Of a stretch of 45,258 nt of DNA, positions 33,981 to 43,604 are shown one piece after another. How positions within the stretch are numbered: position 1 is the stretch's first letter; every line of letters starts with the position of its first letter. The notes below the pieces were generated by a model. It was not told where the DNA came from and searched no databases. It saw only the letters and a program-made list of their open reading frames with translations. This stretch comes from Flavobacterium psychrophilum (GTDB taxonomy: Bacteria > Bacteroidota > Bacteroidia > Flavobacteriales > Flavobacteriaceae). The DNA lies in contig DYPB01000003.1 of assembly GCA_020720185.1 (NCBI GenBank), positions 1 through 45,258 of the forward strand. Reading direction: 5' to 3'. Position numbers and translations under genes: made by a program.

Positions 33981-34019
33981 TAAACCCAAATTACTAATAA
34001 GGTGGGTTCTATAAATTAG
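33981..34019. repeat. Chimeric repeat relic: tip of repeat A joined to end of repeat B
   Basis: TTAAACCCAAATTAC (33980-33994) equals the tip and flank of repeat A. It is followed three bases later by TAAGGTGGGTTCTATAAATTAG (33998-34019), a repeat B end. Neither continues into a full element. The 33751-34201 gap otherwise holds the prfC and folD promoter boxes and no gene I can support. Confidence 0.5.
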
Positions 34020-34142
34020 TTTTTTGTTGTAAAAGATTTTTACAATTCTTGCTTTTTATTGGAAAATGCAACGCTTATAATTATATCCTTGTGTGTTCAA
34101 ATATTTCCTTTATAGGTATTTCGTCATCTGAAAATTATTCCT

Positions 34143-34150
34143 TACTTTTG
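34143..34150 (+). promoter_or_regulatory. -7 promoter box for folD
   Basis: TACTTTTG matches TAnnTTTG and lies 51 bp before the ATG at 34202. Confidence 0.45.
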
Positions 34151-34201
34151 GCATCTAAATATTTGAAAATATTTCTATTTTTTCGGACTAAAAAATTGCA
34201 A

Positions 34202-35077
34202 ATGAAATTATTAGACGGCAAAAAAATATCGGAAGAGATTAAAAATGAGATTGCTGCTGTGGTTCATTTGATGAAAGAAAAAAATCAGAAAGTGCCACAT
34301 CTTGCGGCAATTATTGTTGGTGAGGATGGAGCAAGTTTAACTTATGTTGCCAGTAAGGTTAAGGGCTGTAAAGAGGTTGGTTTTGAATCAACTTTAATTA
34401 AATTTCCAGTTTCTATTACCGAAGAGGATTTGTTATCAAAAATTAATGAGCTTAATAACAATATTGCTATTGATGGATTTATTGTGCAACTACCTTTGCC
34501 AGAACATATTGATGCACAAAAAATAATTATGGCAATCAGTCCAAGTAAGGATGTAGATGGTTTTCATCCTGAAAATTTTGGAAAAATGGCGTTAGATATG
34601 ACAACCTTTATACCGGCCACTCCATTTGGTATTTTAGAGCTTTTAGAACGATATGATATAGAAACACAAGGTAAACATACGGTGGTTATTGGTCGAAGTC
34701 AAATTGTAGGTAAACCGATGAGTATTTTGATGGGACGAAAGGGTTTTCCTGGAAATTCGACGGTTACATTAGCACATTCTTTTACCGAAAATATGTCGGA
34801 TATTACCAAACAAGCGGATATTATTATAACCGCATTAGGGGTTCCAAATTATTTAAAAGCCGAAATGATAAAAGATAATGCGGTAGTTATTGATGTAGGA
34901 ATTACAAGAGTTGAGGATAAAAACAGTCCGAAAGGATATAAAATTATGGGCGATGTTGATTTTGAAAATGTGTCTAAAAAAGCAGCTGCAATAACCCCAG
35001 TTCCAGGAGGAGTTGGTCCTATGACGATTGCAATGTTATTAAAAAACACCTTATTAGCAAAATTACAAGCTCAATAA
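34202..35077 (+). CDS. folD: Bifunctional methylenetetrahydrofolate dehydrogenase/cyclohydrolase
   Basis: A 291-aa enzyme that interconverts 5,10-methylene-, methenyl- and 10-formyl-tetrahydrofolate. The family motifs are LAAIIVGEDGASLTYVASKVKGCKEVGF with the Tyr and Lys of the active site, DGFIVQLPLPEHID, SPSKDVDGFHPENFG, VVIGRSQIVGKPMSILM and ITPVPGGVGPMTIAMLL. The open frame extends upstream to 34049, but this part does not resemble FolD; the ATG before KLLDGKKISEEIK is the right start. Confidence 0.95.
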   Translation: MKLLDGKKISEEIKNEIAAVVHLMKEKNQKVPHLAAIIVGEDGASLTYVASKVKGCKEVGFESTLIKFPVSITEEDLLSKINELNNNIAIDGFIVQLPLPEHIDAQKIIMAISPSKDVDGFHPENFGKMALDMTTFIPATPFGILELLERYDIETQGKHTVVIGRSQIVGKPMSILMGRKGFPGNSTVTLAHSFTENMSDITKQADIIITALGVPNYLKAEMIKDNAVVIDVGITRVEDKNSPKGYKIMGDVDFENVSKKAAAITPVPGGVGPMTIAMLLKNTLLAKLQAQ

Positions 35078-35097
35078 AAACAAAAAAACATAAACAG

Positions 35098-35355
35098 ATG
35101 AACGCCATTATTAAAGCTAATCACGCAGCAGAATGATTATTTGGGCGTTCCATCATCCAATAAAACATATACCGTTAATTTTGCTTTAAACCACAGAGAT
35201 TGCGAGGCTGCTCCTTATGTGGCACTGACCGAAATTTTTGATGTTAATTTAAAATATTTAGATTCTATTCAAAAATCTTTAACTCCTGAAATTGCCAAAT
35301 CATTATATGGTAAAAAGTTATCAATACTTATTAATAACCGAAAACAAACCGAGTT
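35098..35355 (+). pseudogene. Frameshifted gene fragment, possibly a thiol-oxidoreductase N-domain
   Basis: The first frame (ATG at 35098, MNAIIKANHAAE) stops at 35136. The neighbouring frame continues with NDYLGVPSSNKTYTVNFALN and a coherent protein-like stretch, including VALTEIFDVNLKYLDSIQKS and LTPEIAKSLYGKKL, until about 35355. After that it is only the antisense of selO. The segment resembles the helical part of DUF4369-type N-domains of TlpA-like proteins, but I am not sure. It has no start in the second frame and no own 3' end, so it is a relic between folD and selO. Confidence 0.4.
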
Positions 35356-35365
35356 GTATTTTTTT

Positions 35366-36922
35366 TTAAGAACTGCAAGAAAGCATCGAACAACCTATTT
35401 TTTCTCGAGCCCAATCGGGTCTTTTTTTAAACCATTTTTCGTTTTCAGGTTGTTCTGAATAGGGTTTTTTTAGAAGTTCATACAGTTCGTTTATAAGGCT
35501 ATAATCTTCTTTTTCAGCAGCATCAATTGCTAGTTGTGCCATATAATTTCTAAAAATATATTTAGGATTTACAAGATTCATAGCAGTTTTTCTGTCCGAA
35601 TCTGATTTATGATTAACATTAATTTTTTGAATATAAACCGATAACCATTTTATCCAAGATTCTTTTAGATTTCCTTTTATATTTTCAGTATTATAAAACG
35701 AATTACTAATTTTATTGAGTGCATTTTCTGGTGTGTCATTTTTTTCGATGGTAGCTAAATTTCTGAAAAAAATTGTCATATCTGTTTCCGATGCCGTTAA
35801 ATTTAGATTCAAATCTGTATGCAATTTTTTATCAAAATCAGATTCTAAACCAAGTTTTTTTTGCATCATTCTATGATGTTGATGGTTAAAATCTATTGAG
35901 TATTGTTGCAATATTCTTTCCATTGCAGGCAAATCATCAATTAACGAATATAAGGCATTACCCAGTTGCATTAAATTCCACAACGCAATATCTGGTTGAT
36001 TGCCAAATTGGTATCTTTTTTCTTGAGCATCGGTAGTATTTGGCGTCCATTTTGGGTCAAAATTTTCTAACCAACCATACGGACCATAATCAATTGTTAG
36101 TCCTAAAATAGACATATTATCCGTATTCATTACCCCATGAACGAAACCAACTCGTTGCCATTCGATAATCATTTTTAAGGTATTATCTACAATGCTTTTA
36201 TAAAACAAAAGATATTTTTCTTTACCAATAACTTCACAATCAGGAAAAAAATATTTTATGGTATAATCCGCAAGTTTTTTTAAATTTTCATAATCATTTC
36301 GGGCAGCAAGCAACTGAAAATTACCAAACCGAATAAAACTTGGAGCAACCCTACAAACTACCGCACCTTTTTCATAATCAGGATTTCCGTTATATAATAC
36401 ATCTCTCAAAACGGCATCGCCAGTCAAAATTAAAGATAACGATCGGGTGGTTGGTACTCCTAAAAAATACATAGCCTCGCTACACAAATGCTCTCTAATT
36501 GACGACCGTAGAACTGCTAAACCATCGGCTGTTCTAGAATACGGAGTTACTCCAGATCCTTTAATTTGTAATGCCAAATGATTATTGTTGTGCTCCAATT
36601 CAAATAAATTAATCGCTCTACCGTCTCCTAATTGTCCTGCCCAATTTCCAAATTGATGACCGCCATAACACATTGCAAAAGGTTTTGTATCAGGATAAAT
36701 ACTTGTTCCCGAAAATATATTTAAAAATTCTACCGACTCTACATCGTTTTCTAATCCAATTTTTTTTGCTAAATCATCGGAAAAATGTATCAATTTTGGT
36801 TTTGTAGGTTTTGTAGGTTCAACAAATGAATAACAGGCATTAAATACCTGTCTTCTGAAATTTTTTAATTCCGTATCTGCAGATAATTCTGTGTTAAAGG
36901 TATTTTTTAAATTTATTTTCAT
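35366..36922 (-). CDS. selO: Protein adenylyltransferase SelO
   Basis: A 518-aa pseudokinase that transfers AMP from ATP to protein hydroxyl groups, linked in other bacteria to redox stress. Conserved motifs are PFAMCYGGHQFGNWAGQLGDGRA, LQIKGSGVTPYSRTADGLAVLRSSIREHLCSEAM, VVCRVAPSFIRFGNF and the active-site VHGVMNTDNMSILGLTIDYGPYG. The C-terminus ends KIGCSMLSCSS; Cys516 is at the position of selenocysteine in eukaryotic SelO, with Cys511 nearby. It is convergent with the relic at 35.1 kb. DUF1697 precedes it on the same strand. Confidence 0.93.
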   Translation of the reverse strand: MKINLKNTFNTELSADTELKNFRRQVFNACYSFVEPTKPTKPKLIHFSDDLAKKIGLENDVESVEFLNIFSGTSIYPDTKPFAMCYGGHQFGNWAGQLGDGRAINLFELEHNNNHLALQIKGSGVTPYSRTADGLAVLRSSIREHLCSEAMYFLGVPTTRSLSLILTGDAVLRDVLYNGNPDYEKGAVVCRVAPSFIRFGNFQLLAARNDYENLKKLADYTIKYFFPDCEVIGKEKYLLFYKSIVDNTLKMIIEWQRVGFVHGVMNTDNMSILGLTIDYGPYGWLENFDPKWTPNTTDAQEKRYQFGNQPDIALWNLMQLGNALYSLIDDLPAMERILQQYSIDFNHQHHRMMQKKLGLESDFDKKLHTDLNLNLTASETDMTIFFRNLATIEKNDTPENALNKISNSFYNTENIKGNLKESWIKWLSVYIQKINVNHKSDSDRKTAMNLVNPKYIFRNYMAQLAIDAAEKEDYSLINELYELLKKPYSEQPENEKWFKKRPDWAREKIGCSMLSCSS

Positions 36923-36964
36923 TGATTTTCAATAGTATCTTTTATTTGATGAATTTCATATTTT

Positions 36965-37504
36965 TTACAAAAACATTTCTAATAACTTATTGACTGTATT
37001 CCAATTACGGATAGTCGAAATGATATTCAAGCGTTTTTCTATATAACTATTATCTAATTTGGTTTTAGCTGGTGAATCGGCATATTTTATATAAATTCGG
37101 TTGTTGTCAATAGCCACTTCATCGGGTTTTATGTTACTTATTTTCAGGTTATGAATAGCATCCATCTTTAATTCCGTTGAAACGAATGAAACATATAATT
37201 TTTTCAAATCAATATCATTTTCGTTCAAAAAAGGATTGTTTTTTAAACACAATTCTAAATCAGTTTTGGCTATCACTACAACGGGAACATCGTGCCCAAA
37301 GGTTTTTTGAATTTCTTGTTTGATATCAAAACCTACTTTATTTGGATTTTCTTCGGTTGTGGTTACAAATACATTCCCCGATTGTATATAAGTTGTAACC
37401 TTCTGAAAACCAATTTTTTCTAAAGCTATTTTCAGAGCATCCATTTTTATCATTCGATGACCAGAAACATTGATACCACGCAGTAAAGCAAGATGTGTTG
37501 TCAT
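36965..37504 (-). CDS. DUF1697 family protein
   Basis: A 179-aa cytoplasmic protein of the DUF1697 family. The N-terminal MTTHLALLRGINVSGHRMIKMDALK, the middle VTTYIQSGNVFV and the terminal TIRNWNTVNKLLEM are the three family signatures. The function is unknown. The start at 37504 is chosen, because the 15 extra upstream codons do not resemble the family. It lies 42 bp upstream of selO on the same strand, perhaps in an operon. A truncated IS30 copy sits directly upstream, so its native promoter may have been changed. Confidence 0.85.
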   Translation of the reverse strand: MTTHLALLRGINVSGHRMIKMDALKIALEKIGFQKVTTYIQSGNVFVTTTEENPNKVGFDIKQEIQKTFGHDVPVVVIAKTDLELCLKNNPFLNENDIDLKKLYVSFVSTELKMDAIHNLKISNIKPDEVAIDNNRIYIKYADSPAKTKLDNSYIEKRLNIISTIRNWNTVNKLLEMFL

Positions 37505-37568
37505 TGTAATATTTTTTGCTAAAGTAAGAAAATTGTAACTATTCTTCACTATGGAAAATTTTATTTAA

Positions 37569-38471
37569 AGAAAGGCAATAATCAACAAGCATAAATCCGT
37601 TGTTTGTAGGGAACTAAAACGAAATTGCGACAAGAGAAATGGCTCTTACAAAGCAGGTTTATCACAAAAAAAATGTGATACTAGACATAAAGAAAAAAAG
37701 AAAAATATTATTCTTGATTGCGAAATGGAATCTTATGTAAACCTTTGGATAAGAGAAGATTATAGTCCCGTTCAAATTGTTGGTAGAGCAAAAAAAGAAG
37801 GATTGGCTTGTGTTTCACACGAACGAATTTATCAGCATATTTGGAGCGATAAAAAGCAAAATGGGGATTTGTATTTGCATTTACGAAATGGACGAAAGCG
37901 TTATCGAAAACGAGGTGCTGAAAAAGACAAACGAGGGCAAATTCCAAATAAAGTAAACATAAAAGATAGACCAAAAGAGGTAGAGGATAGAATATATTTT
38001 GGTGATTTTGAAGTAGATTTAATCATAGGCAAGAACCATAAAAAAGCATTGGTTACGGCAAATGACAGAGCTACAGGTGTCTTAAGAATGAAAAAAATAG
38101 ACAGCAAAGAGGCTGTAAATGTAGAAAAAGCAATCGTTGAAATCTTACAAGATTTAGGTGTAAAAACATTAACTTCAGACAACGGGAAAGAGTTTTCAAA
38201 CCATCAATCTATTGCAGAACAATTATCGTTAAGTTATTATTTTGCAGACCCTTACAGCAGTTGGCAAAGAGGTTCTAATGAGAACTTGAACGGTTTAGTA
38301 CGGCAGTATTTTCCAAAAGGATATGACTTTAATTTGCTAACAGATGAAAGGGTTTTAGAAGTTCAAGAAAAACTAAATAATAGACCAAGAGAAAGATTTG
38401 GTTTTTTAACACCAAACGAAGTATATTTACAAACAATTAATAACAATGGAAAAGTTGCATTTATAACTTGA
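37569..38471 (+). pseudogene. IS30-family transposase, N-terminus missing
   Basis: About 300 codons are open, starting within the DNA-binding domain (AIINKHKSVVCRELKRNCDKRNG) after a stop at 37566; the first ATG is at 37725. The DDE catalytic core is intact: FEVDLIIGK (Asp), LTSDNGKEF (Asp) and SSWQRGSNENLNGLVRQYFPKG (Glu), with the IS30 C-terminal RPRERFGFLTPNEV. The usual start and the first helix-turn-helix residues (roughly 25 aa) are missing, so the protein is probably unable to recognise its ends. The frame itself has no internal stop. Confidence 0.8.
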
Positions 38472-38483
38472 ATCCGCCTTTCG
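37569..38483 (+). mobile_element. IS30-family element, 5' truncated
   Basis: The element retains most of the transposase and the right end. The right terminal repeat is seen at 38466-38483 (minus strand CGAAAGGCGGATTCAAGT), overlapping the stop codon. On the left only GAAAGGC (37570-37576) remains, which equals the first bases of the right terminal repeat; it may be the stub of the left repeat joined to the coding part by an internal deletion. No target duplication is evident. It lies between DUF1697 and the LytS-type kinase. Confidence 0.75.
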
Positions 38484-38519
38484 TTTACTTTTACAAAAAA
38501 ATAATTTGACTTTAAGTAT

Positions 38520-40368
38520 ATGAAAAAAACAGCACTTCTTTTACTCTTATCATTGTATTCTTTTGGACAAGAAAATCCAGTAGATGTTTTGAAAAAAATA
38601 GAAACCTATTCCAAAAAAGATACTATAAAGGTCGAAATGATTGTCGATTATTGTGTTGCCAATACCTTTTCTAATTCGACTAAAGTTTTGGAAATGGCAA
38701 ATCAAGGTTTAAAAATTTCTAAAGATCTTAATTATAAAGTGGGACAAATTAGATCTTTGAGTTGTATTGGAAACTATTATTACCAGCAAGCAATTTACGA
38801 TAAAGCAACTCAATTTTATTTGCAGACATTAGTTATAGCCGAGAAAAATAATGACGTAAAAAATATTATTATTGGAAAAAACAATATGGGTAATATTTTC
38901 ACACGAACAAAAAAACCTGAAAAAGCATTACAACTTTTAAAAGAGGCAGATTCGATATTAGTAGCAAATGGGGAGGAAAACTCACAAAATCGAGCCGCAA
39001 TTTTGACCAATATTGGAGGTTTATATTCCTCGATGCAAAAACATGAAGATGCTATAAATTATCACAAAAAAACTTTGGCTCTTTGTGAAAAACAAAAAAT
39101 TCCTTTTGGAATTGCAATCGCTACGGTAAATATAGGAGAAGAATTTGTAGTATTAAAAAAATATGATACAGCAGCGCTCTATTTGCAAAAGTCAAAAACC
39201 ATTTCAGAAAAAGAAGGTTATGATAATTTTTTAGGACCAATTTATAAAAATTTAGCAATTGTGTCGTGGAATGAAAATCAGAAACAACAATCTTTTGATT
39301 TTTTGGAAAAGGCAATTATCGTTTGCGAAAAAATAAACGAGCAAAATGAATTAATTAAAACCCTTGAAATCAAACAAAAATTTCATGTTCAAAATAACGA
39401 TTATAAAAATGCTTTTTTAAGCGCTGTCAAATTAAAAGAAATCAATCAAAATGTAAATGGCATTGAAAAAGAAAAAGCGATTACCGAAATTAATGCCAAG
39501 TATGAAACTAAAAAAAAAGAGAACCAAATTACTGTTCTAAAAAAAGACAAACAAATTGCTGAATTAAAAGCTAAAAAACAGCAATCTATTTTAGTTGTAC
39601 TGTTCATGTTTTTGTTGTCAATAGTGACAGTTGGATATTTCTCTTTTAAACGCTACAAATTAAAAAAGCAAACGGAACTTTTAAAAAAACAGATTAATAG
39701 AAGCCGAAAAAACAATTTTAGCCGAGAAAAAAGCCTCCCAAAGCGAACTCAAAGCTTTGAAATCACAAATGAATCCGCATTTTTTCTTCAATGCACTCAA
39801 CACCATTCAGTCGTATATCGCCACAAACGAAACCGAAGAAGCTACAGATTATTTGAATAAATTTTCAAGACTTACTCGCATGATTCTTGAAATGACCGAT
39901 AAAAACTGGATTTCTATCGAAGACGAACTGCACATGCAAACTTTATATCTTGATTTGCAAAAAGTGAGACTTTCTGATTTTGATTTTCAAATAGCACTAA
40001 ATCAAATCAACATGCAACAAATAACCATTCCAACCATGTTGTTGCAGCCTTATGTCGAAAACGCCATCATTCACGGATTGGCACACAAATTGGGTTCAAA
40101 AAAACTTTTACTTGAGTTTAAAATTGAAAATAACCGATTACGAATCAGTATTAAAGACAACGGAATTGGACTTGTAAAAGCCAACGAAATAAATCAAAAA
40201 AACAGCAATAAAAACACTTCATTTGCCACAAAAGCTACTTTGGAACAATTGGAAATAATCAATAGAAATGATTTGAAAATCGAAATTGAAACCATTGAAT
40301 TGTTCGATGCAAATCAGAAATCGGAAGGAACAGAAGTAAAAATCACAATGGATTTACGTTATGAATAA
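38520..40368 (+). pseudogene. LytS-type TPR sensor kinase split by a +1 frameshift at A7
   Basis: The first part (from 38520) has a signal peptide (MKKTALLLLLSLYSFGQ), TPR repeats (about residues 30-320), a coiled coil and a transmembrane helix (about 355-380, ILVVLFMFLLSIVTVGYF). After LLKK the frame is lost at the A7 run 39683-39689. With one A fewer it reads LIEAEKTILAEKKASQSELK and joins the His_kinase domain LKSQMNPHFFFNALNTIQSY, continuing to an ATPase domain (VENAIIHGLAH, IKDNGIGL). The total of 1849 bp is a multiple of three plus one, as expected for a single inserted base. It may be real, phase-variable, or a sequencing error. The regulator overlaps its 3' end by 8 bp. Confidence 0.8.
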
Positions 40369-41122
40369 CTACAAGACCATTATTATCGAAGACGAAAAAA
40401 GAGCCCAAATTTTGTTGCAGAACATTTTGGAAAATCATTTTCCGACTATAGAAATTACAGCCATCGCCGACGATTTGCCGACAGGAGTAAAAGCAATTAG
40501 AAAATTCAAACCCGATTTTGTTTTTCTAGACATCGAAATGCCCAATTTTTCTGGACTAGAAATTTTAGATTTTTTCAACGAAAAAGAAGTAGATTTTTCC
40601 ATCATTTTTACCACTGCCTACAATCATTATGCAATCGATGCTTTAAAAATTTCGGCTGTTGATTATTTATTAAAGCCTTTAAACAAAGAAGATATTGGTG
40701 ATGCAATTCAATGTTTTGAAAGAAAAATAAAGTCTCAAAACCAAGAATCTTTTTCGAGTTTAAAAAGTATTATTAACGACAAAAAAATAAACAAAATTGC
40801 AGTTCCTGAAGGCAATCAATGGCATTTTATAGATCCAGAAACGATCATTTACATCAAAGCCGATAATACTTATTCAGAAATTTATTTGAACAATAATACA
40901 AAAATGATAGTAAGCCGTTCTTTAAAAAATTTTGAAGATGGATTGCGATTAAATAATTCTTTTTGTCGCATTCACAAATCATATTTAATTAACACGCTTT
41001 ATGTTGAAAAGTTTAACAAATCAAACGGTGGTTGGATTAAACTGACTAACCAAAGCGAATTGCCTATTTCGTCTGAAAAAATCAATGTTTTTTTTAATAT
41101 GATTGATAAAATTTCTAGGTAA
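40361..41122 (+). CDS. LytTR-family response regulator
   Basis: A 253-aa transcription factor. The receiver has IIIEDEKRA, the phospho-acceptor Asp57 in FVFLDIEMPNFSG, the Thr in IIFTTAYNHYAIDA, and the Lys in VDYLLKPLNKED. The C-terminal LytTR domain (about residues 150-245) has IIYIKADNTYSEIYL, SLKNFEDGL, FCRIHKSYLINTLYV and a LPISSEK ending. The ATG overlaps the stop of the kinase gene by 8 bp, so translation is coupled, and the regulator is intact even though the kinase frame is broken. Targets are unknown. Confidence 0.92.
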   Translation: MNNYKTIIIEDEKRAQILLQNILENHFPTIEITAIADDLPTGVKAIRKFKPDFVFLDIEMPNFSGLEILDFFNEKEVDFSIIFTTAYNHYAIDALKISAVDYLLKPLNKEDIGDAIQCFERKIKSQNQESFSSLKSIINDKKINKIAVPEGNQWHFIDPETIIYIKADNTYSEIYLNNNTKMIVSRSLKNFEDGLRLNNSFCRIHKSYLINTLYVEKFNKSNGGWIKLTNQSELPISSEKINVFFNMIDKISR

Positions 41123-41268
41123 ATACCTATTTCCTACATTTTAATCCATTCTGAAATTTAAAAAACCATAACATTCAGATTAGTTTCTAAAGTAACATAG
41201 CCAAAATTGCTCAATCACTGGAATCGTATTTGTATCCTTTTATAAAAATTGAGAAGTAAAAATCGAAA

Positions 41269-41307
41269 AAAAACCTCAAATTCTTTTAACCAGAATTTGA
41301 GGTTTTT
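41269..41307. terminator. Bidirectional terminator between the LytTR gene and the peptidase gene
   Basis: Perfect 16-bp stem AAAAACCTCAAATTCT (41269-41284), 7-nt loop, complement at 41292-41307. A/T runs on both sides suit both convergent genes. The 41123-41334 gap has nothing else I can support. Confidence 0.85.
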
Positions 41308-41334
41308 GTTTTTTTTATTTGCCTTTTGACTTTT

Positions 41335-43467
41335 CTATTTATTATTTTCAATAATATAATTCAAAACCTTTGTCATTAGATGTACTCTGTCTTTGCCCTG
41401 AACATTGTGCTTGTGCATCGGATAAGCAAAGAAATCAACTTGTTTTTCGGCCTCAATAAATTTTTTCAGTAAAGCAAAATTATGTTGCATAACCACTACA
41501 TCATCGGAAGTTCCGTGAATTAACAACAACTTTCCTTGCAGGTTCTTTACATAATTTAGAGTACTTGCCTCTTCAAATCCTCTTGGATTTTCAGCAGGAG
41601 TATCCATATATCGTTCGCCATACATTACTTCATAAAATTTCCAATCGGTTACAGGACCACCAGCAACGGCAACTTTAAAAGTGTCGGGTTTACGCAACAT
41701 TAATGAGGTGGTCATAAATCCACCATAACTCCAACCATGCACCGCCAAACGATTTGCATCAACAAAAGGTAATGATTTTAAATATTCAACACCTTTCATT
41801 TGGTCGTCAATTTCATTTTTACCACAATTACCGTGTATAACGCTCTCAAAAGCAAAACCTCTATTGTCTGACCCCCGATTATCAACCGTAAAGACCAAAT
41901 ATCCTTGTTCTGCCATCCAATACATCCATAAATTAGCACCATCAAGATATGAATTCGTAATCATCTGTGCATGAGGACCTCCATAAACATAAATCATCAC
42001 AGGATATTTCTTGGTAGCATCAAAATGGCTTGGTTTTATCAATCTCGTGTATAAATCGGTAGTCCCGTCTGCAGCTTTTATAGTTTTAATTTCTGCAGTT
42101 CCCATTTGGTAACCGTCGTATTTGTTTTTGCTCTCAAGCAATGTTATTGCTTTTAAATTCTTGTTGTACAATAATGATTTTGAAGGTGTTGAATGATTTG
42201 AAAACTCATCAAAAAACCAATTTCCATCATCAGAAATAACAACATTATGAACTCCTTCATCTTTGGTTATTAAGGTTTGTTTTCCTTTCAAATCTACTTT
42301 ATAAACCAACATATTGGTTGGATTTTCGCCTGTTGCTTTGAAGTAAATCTCAGTTCCAGCAGGATTTGATCCAATGATTTCTCTTGCTGGAAACTTGTTA
42401 TTCGTCAGTTTTTTAATTAATTTTCCATCGATAGAGTAGTAGTACAAATTTTGAAAACCATCTTTTTCGCTAAACCAAATAAAGTTATTTGAGTTGGAAT
42501 TTGGAAAAAAAGCATCGTGTTCTGGCTCAACCCATTTATTACTAGTCTCATTCAAAACAGTTCTGATAAACCCTCCTGTATTGGCATCAAAAACATTTAA
42601 ACACATATCGTTTTGAGCTCGATTAAGTTCTGCAATTAGTATGAATTTTTCGTCTGGCGACCAAGATAAATTTGTTATATAATCATCTGCATTATTTTGT
42701 GGAGTAATAAAAACCGTTTTTCCAGTTGCTAAATTATAAATTCCAACTTTTACTTTTTCGGATTTCTGACCTATCATTGGGTATTTTATATTAATTAATT
42801 TACCGGGTGTTTCATTAACATCCAATAGTGGATAATCAGCAACGGCAGTTTCATCTTTTTGGTAAAATGCTAAATAGGAAGATTTTGGAGACCAAAAAAT
42901 ACCACCATTTATTCCAAACTCACTTCTAGAAATGGTTTGTCCCGAAACAATATTTTTGTCAGAATTATTGGTAATTGAAATTTTTTCTTTGTTTTTCTTT
43001 AACAAATACAAATTATTAGCCTCTGTAAAAGCTAGGTTTTGTTTTGCTATATCAAATATTTGATTTTCGGCAGATTCGGAACATTCTTGAATACTTTTTC
43101 CTGTTTTTGAAGTCAATGAATACGAATAATATTTTCCGTTTTCCGTTACCAAAATCGTGTTAGCATCAACCCATTCGGTTCCAAAAAAGTTTTTTAGTTT
43201 GGTGTTTAATGCAGCATTAATTTCGTTCAATGTTGCTATTTCTATTGCTTTTGAATCGGCCGCTGTTGCCGAAAGCATTTTGCCCCAACCATTAACATAA
43301 TACACATATTTATTACTGTTTGGAATCCATTGAAAACCCGTTAATTTATCGGCTCCGAATTTTTTACCTTGTTGCAAAACACCATCATCGAGCGTTATTT
43401 TTTTGAGTTGTGCGTTTGATAAAAAAGTTAGAAGTAAACCAACGAGAAGCAAGATTTTTTTGTTCAT
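41335..43467 (-). CDS. Dipeptidyl peptidase IV-type S9 serine peptidase
   Basis: A 710-aa secreted peptidase, expected to release N-terminal dipeptides (Xaa-Pro) from peptides in the periplasm. It has a signal peptide (MNKKILLLVGLLLTFLSNAQ), an eight-blade beta-propeller (residues about 40-450), and an alpha/beta-hydrolase domain with PVMIYVYGGPHAQ, catalytic Ser in VHGWSYGGFMTT, Asp in HGTSDDVVVMQH and His in PMHKHNVQGKDRVH. A double Glu motif binding the N-terminus (near EATSTL-like positions) cannot be placed with certainty. The size and architecture are those of DPP IV. It is monocistronic. Confidence 0.92.
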   Translation of the reverse strand: MNKKILLLVGLLLTFLSNAQLKKITLDDGVLQQGKKFGADKLTGFQWIPNSNKYVYYVNGWGKMLSATAADSKAIEIATLNEINAALNTKLKNFFGTEWVDANTILVTENGKYYSYSLTSKTGKSIQECSESAENQIFDIAKQNLAFTEANNLYLLKKNKEKISITNNSDKNIVSGQTISRSEFGINGGIFWSPKSSYLAFYQKDETAVADYPLLDVNETPGKLINIKYPMIGQKSEKVKVGIYNLATGKTVFITPQNNADDYITNLSWSPDEKFILIAELNRAQNDMCLNVFDANTGGFIRTVLNETSNKWVEPEHDAFFPNSNSNNFIWFSEKDGFQNLYYYSIDGKLIKKLTNNKFPAREIIGSNPAGTEIYFKATGENPTNMLVYKVDLKGKQTLITKDEGVHNVVISDDGNWFFDEFSNHSTPSKSLLYNKNLKAITLLESKNKYDGYQMGTAEIKTIKAADGTTDLYTRLIKPSHFDATKKYPVMIYVYGGPHAQMITNSYLDGANLWMYWMAEQGYLVFTVDNRGSDNRGFAFESVIHGNCGKNEIDDQMKGVEYLKSLPFVDANRLAVHGWSYGGFMTTSLMLRKPDTFKVAVAGGPVTDWKFYEVMYGERYMDTPAENPRGFEEASTLNYVKNLQGKLLLIHGTSDDVVVMQHNFALLKKFIEAEKQVDFFAYPMHKHNVQGKDRVHLMTKVLNYIIENNK

Positions 43468-43604
43468 AATTACTAAATTTAGGGTGTAAATATACTAAAT
43501 TGAAATTATTTATAAAAACCATATTTTTTTTGCCTAAATTATCATTATTTAAATTTAAGAATCGATATTGTTTTTTTTAGATAAAATTTTGAATAATTTT
43601 TTTA

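Noticed and set aside
34049..34201. N-terminal extension of the folD frame
   Set aside because: The extra 51 residues have no FolD similarity, and a promoter box lies inside this stretch.
37708..38182. Minus-strand open frames across the IS30 transposase
   Set aside because: The plus frame has the complete DDE signature; the opposite frames are shadows.
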